From positions 1 to 7,383 of the forward strand of contig JANWHC010000019.1 of the NCBI GenBank assembly GCA_025450615.1: a stretch of DNA of 7,383 nucleotides, read 5' to 3'. This DNA comes from Minisyncoccota bacterium. Its GTDB lineage: Bacteria; Patescibacteriota; Minisyncoccia; Phycocordibacterales; DATDWN01. The position numbers and the translations under genes were made by a program. The notes beneath the pieces were generated by a model, which did not search any database, had not been told where the DNA came from, and saw only the letters and a program-made list of their open reading frames with translations. This document shows, piece by piece, positions 5,441 to 7,383 of this stretch. The number at the start of each line of letters is the position of its first letter. The first letter of the stretch is position 1.

Positions 5441-5902
5441 TTGTTTATGGTTCTTTCCACAATGGCAGGTACTACAACTCAAAAAGTTATAGAACTTCCT
5501 AAAGTTGAAAACACTTCATACAAAGTTGTAAAGGAGATATCCAACAAAGAAGTTGAGAATATGATGTCTACAGAACAGTATGTACGTCAATATTTCTCTG
5601 ATATCCCAATTATGATCCAGATCGCTCGATGTGAATCCACATTTAGACAACTGGATGATGACGGTGAGGTCCACCGAGGTAGAGCTGTTCGTGAGGACGT
5701 GGGTGTTATGCAAATTAACGAAACCTACCACTTAGATACAGCCGAGAAGAAAAACTACAACATCTACACTATTGAAGGAAACACTGCTTACGCCCGAGAT
5801 TTGTATGTGCGACAGGGTACAAGACCTTGGAACTCATCTAAAGCTTGCTGGGGTAAGTATGCAACTCCAAAAGGAAGTGCAGAACTTGCAATTGCGAAAT
5901 AA
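5441..5902 (+). CDS. Secreted lytic transglycosylase / lysozyme-like protein, start uncertain
   Basis: This probably acts on peptidoglycan outside the membrane. The core (numbered from TTG 5441) has IMIQIARCESTFRQ (57-70), with Glu65 as candidate catalytic acid. EDVGVMQINETYH (85-97) corresponds to the GLMQI motif of SLT/lysozyme-fold enzymes. NIYTIEGNTAYARDLY (107-122) and RPWNSSKACW (128-137) follow, typical of the C-terminal end of this fold. Cys64 and Cys136 could form a disulfide. Conventional starts (TTG 5441, ATG 5447, ATG 5462) cut off a hydrophobic stretch. The open frame upstream from 5402 reads NNKNCILNFTAISL and, joined to FMVLSTMAG, makes a plausible signal peptide with no usual start codon. 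The nearest SD-led start is GTG 5360, beyond one TAA. The fold call is good, but the N-terminus is unresolved. Confidence 0.8.
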   Translation: MFMVLSTMAGTTTQKVIELPKVENTSYKVVKEISNKEVENMMSTEQYVRQYFSDIPIMIQIARCESTFRQLDDDGEVHRGRAVREDVGVMQINETYHLDTAEKKNYNIYTIEGNTAYARDLYVRQGTRPWNSSKACWGKYATPKGSAELAIAK

Positions 5903-5916
5903 TTCCTAAGCAAACT

Positions 5917-5964
5917 TAAAACAAAAACTACCCAAAGTGAAAACCGCGGGTAGTTTTTGTTTTA
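5917..5964. terminator. Long-stem terminator after the lysozyme-like gene
   Basis: A perfect 17-bp stem (5917-5933 with 5948-5964) closes a 14-nt loop. The 3' arm runs GGGTAGTTTTTGTTTT, so the T tract is inside the stem, the same design as the dnaK terminator. The symmetry allows function in both directions, but only the + strand gene ends here, 14 nt upstream. Confidence 0.9.
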
Positions 5965-5986
5965 CAAGAAAATCTTATGAAACCAC

Positions 5987-6017
5987 TTGTAAGGTGAACT
6001 AGAGTTTACTGTATAAT
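5987..6017 (+). promoter_or_regulatory. dinB promoter, leaderless
   Basis: TTGTAA (5987-5992, 4/6 to consensus) is followed by a long 19-bp spacer and a perfect TATAAT (6012-6017). The GTG start is 6 nt after the -10, so transcription should begin at or next to the start codon. No SD is present. The -35 is less certain than the -10. Confidence 0.6.
5994..6009. promoter_or_regulatory. Candidate LexA/SOS box at dinB
   Basis: GTGAACTAGAGTTTAC is a 6+4+6 dyad with one mismatch. Its core GAAC-N4-GTTT differs by one base from the GAAC-N4-GTTC core of the Bacillus/actinobacterial LexA box. It lies between the -35 and -10 of a polymerase of the type that is often SOS-controlled. LexA is not in the window, so this is an inference. 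Confidence 0.45.
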
Positions 6018-6023
6018 AGTGGG

Positions 6024-7265
6024 GTGCCGAAAAAGCCGAAAGAAAAAGTAATACTGCATATGGATGGTGATGCTTTTTTTGTTGCCTGTGAAGTTGCGCG
6101 GTCCCCAAAGCTAAAAGGTCTTCCTGTAGTTACCGGACAAGAAAGAGGAATAGTTTCTGCGCTTTCTTATGAAGCCAAAGCCTTAGGAGTGGCGCGTGGT
6201 TATCCGATTTTCAGATTAAAAAAAGATTTCCCACAAGTAATTATTCTCCCAGGGGATTATGCATGGTATGCAGAGCTCTCAGAGAAAATGTTTGATATCG
6301 TTCGAAGATATGCAGACGATGTAGAGGAATACAGTATCGACGAGTGCTTTGCTGACCTCACAGGCCTCGATAAACCTCTATATATGTCATACAAAGAGAT
6401 TGCAGAGAGGATTAAAAAGGAAATCAATGAAGAATTAAAACTTTCTGTATCTTTAGGAGTTGCACCGACAAAAGTTTTGGCTAAAGTAGCTTCTAAATGG
6501 AAAAAGCCTGATGGACTTACGGTAATTACTAAAGAAACCTCTAAAAAATTTCTAGCTGAAACTCCCGTAAGTAAAATTTGGGGCATCGGCGGACAGACTA
6601 CAAATTTTTTAAGAAATAAGGGGATAGAGACTACTTTGGATTTTACAGAGAAAAGTAAGGAATGGATTAAAGAGAACTTATCGAGTCCTTATGAGGTCTT
6701 ATGGCTTGAACTTAAAGGAGAGTCTGTTATGAGATTACATCCTGAACCTAAAACCGAGTATCGTTCTGTTCAAAAAACTAGAACTTTTCATCCAAGTACC
6801 AATGATCCTAAATTTCTTTTATCTCAACTATCTGGTCATATTGAAAATGCTTGTAAAAAAATACGATACTATAATTTATTAACAAAAGAATTTTCTTTTT
6901 TCTTAAAAAGCAAAGAATTTAAATATTATTCTTTTTCTGTGAGATTAGAAGTACCAACGAACTCACCAGAAACAATAATAGGAATTGTTCGGGCTAATTT
7001 TCATAAAATTTGGCATAAAGAGGTCATTTATAGAACTACTGGGGTTCGTTTGTTTGATTTAGTGGGCTCTGAGGTCCTTCAAAAGGACTTATTTGGCCAA
7101 ACAATGCACGAAAACCGACTTTTACAAATTCATAAAAAAATAGACGAATTGGAAAACAAGTTAGGAAAGAGAATTATTTATCTTGGATCAAGTCATGATG
7201 CCCTAAATAGAAAAAGGGAAGGGACTGAAACGGACGATTTAGATCGCAATTTATTATTTCTTTAA
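6024..7265 (+). CDS. dinB: Y-family DNA polymerase, DinB/Pol IV type
   Basis: This 413-residue translesion polymerase copies past damaged bases. The N-terminal HMDGDAFFVACE (12-23) holds the metal-binding Asp14 and the FF pair, with Phe19 as the likely steric gate against ribonucleotides. YSIDECFADLTG (103-114) has catalytic Asp106/Glu107. SVSLGVAPTKVLAKVASKWKKPDG (141-164) is the conserved palm motif, and the thumb HhH motif is near 183-206 (SKIWGIGG). The little finger (about 240-350) contains YRSVQKTRTF. QKDLF at 353-357 fits a sliding-clamp-binding pentamer. A tail of over 50 residues follows, with IHKKIDELENKLGKRIIYL. GTG 6024 is chosen because ATG 6060 would remove the first beta strand. 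Composition changes within the gene: sampled first-half lines are about 40-48% GC and parts after about 6780 only 17-32%. Confidence 0.93.
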   Translation: MPKKPKEKVILHMDGDAFFVACEVARSPKLKGLPVVTGQERGIVSALSYEAKALGVARGYPIFRLKKDFPQVIILPGDYAWYAELSEKMFDIVRRYADDVEEYSIDECFADLTGLDKPLYMSYKEIAERIKKEINEELKLSVSLGVAPTKVLAKVASKWKKPDGLTVITKETSKKFLAETPVSKIWGIGGQTTNFLRNKGIETTLDFTEKSKEWIKENLSSPYEVLWLELKGESVMRLHPEPKTEYRSVQKTRTFHPSTNDPKFLLSQLSGHIENACKKIRYYNLLTKEFSFFLKSKEFKYYSFSVRLEVPTNSPETIIGIVRANFHKIWHKEVIYRTTGVRLFDLVGSEVLQKDLFGQTMHENRLLQIHKKIDELENKLGKRIIYLGSSHDALNRKREGTETDDLDRNLLFL

Positions 7266-7297
7266 TTTAGTTGTGTGTATAGAGGGGAGTAGTATAT

Positions 7298-7369
7298 ATG
7301 AGTGTCGCACAATATATCTTTTGGGTAACGTCTAGCCATGGGCTGGGCGTTATCCAAAAGATAAATTAA
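7298..7369 (+). CDS. Possible 23-codon ORF spanning the terminal hairpin
   Basis: ATG 7298 to TAA 7367 encodes a peptide beginning MSVAQYIFWVTSSHG. AGGGGAG (7283-7289) is a good SD 8 nt upstream. TTGTGT (7271-7276) and TATATA (7293-7298, 16-bp spacer) could be a promoter, but that would overlap the start and conflict with use of the SD. The ORF covers the hairpin at 7315-7363 almost exactly. It may be a leader peptide for a gene beyond the window, or chance. Confidence 0.3.
   Translation: MSVAQYIFWVTSSHGLGVIQKIN
7315..7363 (+). repeat. 23-bp hairpin with three G-U wobbles downstream of dinB
   Basis: TATCTTTTGGGTAACG (7315-7330) plus 7331-7337 pairs with 7341-7363 over 23 positions with a 3-nt loop (ATG). 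The only non-Watson-Crick positions are 7325/7353, 7331/7347 and 7333/7345, and all are G-U in + strand RNA. In minus-strand RNA they would be A-C mismatches. The T4 tract is on the 5' arm and A4 on the 3' arm, with no T run after, so it is not a canonical terminator in either direction. Its role is unknown. Confidence 0.75.
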
Positions 7370-7383
7370 ATAGCCGGTAAACC

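Noticed and set aside
7315..7363. Integron attC site
   Set aside because: The arms resemble GTTRRRY/RYYYAAC only loosely (GTTATCC and GGGTAAC break the consensus), and no integrase or cassette is visible.
1..7383. Recoded TGA (glycine) genetic code as in some candidate phyla
   Set aside because: No gene contains an in-frame TGA. The lack of TGA stops among so few genes is not evidence of recoding.
1..7383. CRISPR array, tRNA, rRNA or insertion sequence
   Set aside because: No regularly spaced repeats, cloverleaf, rRNA-like sequence, transposase or terminal inverted repeats with target duplications were seen.

Overview
The window looks like a chromosome segment from a small-genome bacterium of the Candidate Phyla Radiation (Patescibacteria, probably Parcubacteria-like). 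This is an inference from AT-rich compact genes, a diverged but complete heat-shock chaperone set, several genes with no Shine-Dalgarno (SD) sequence whose -10 box sits only 6-9 nt before the start codon, and small unassigned proteins. No rRNA or other lineage marker is present to prove it. All recognised stop codons are TAA or TAG, and no gene needs a recoded TGA.

Layout, left to right: (1) the 3' part of grpE, a 98-codon unrecognised gene 5 nt downstream, and dnaK, all on +. A 12-bp AT inverted repeat lies between the small gene and dnaK. (2) A 16-bp-stem bidirectional terminator shared by dnaK and a convergent minus-strand gene. (3) That minus-strand gene is a GC-richer GNAT-fold N-acyltransferase resembling FeeM/autoinducer synthases. 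It has its own SD, a probable promoter and a structured leader. (4) dnaJ on +, divergent from the acyltransferase, with a near-leaderless promoter. (5) A 163-residue multi-pass membrane protein with a leaderless promoter. (6) A strong extended -10 promoter followed by a 5' hairpin, a 13-codon SD-led mini-ORF and a secreted lytic-transglycosylase-like protein whose true start is unclear. (7) A Y-family DNA polymerase (DinB type) with a leaderless promoter that contains a GAAC-N4-GTTT dyad resembling a Gram-positive-type LexA box. (8) A 23-bp wobble-only hairpin lying inside a possible 23-codon ORF at the right edge.

Functionally, grpE, dnaK and dnaJ form the Hsp70 cycle: DnaJ delivers substrate and stimulates ATP hydrolysis, and GrpE exchanges nucleotide. 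In many bacteria dnaK is followed directly by dnaJ. Here the pair is split by an antisense gene of different base composition, so dnaJ depends on its own promoter. The remaining genes look like separate transcription units (envelope protein, cell-wall enzyme, translesion polymerase) divided by hairpins. The most unusual points are the acyltransferase inside the chaperone locus with its control region, the unexplained start of the lysozyme-like gene, the repeated leaderless-promoter pattern and the terminal hairpin.
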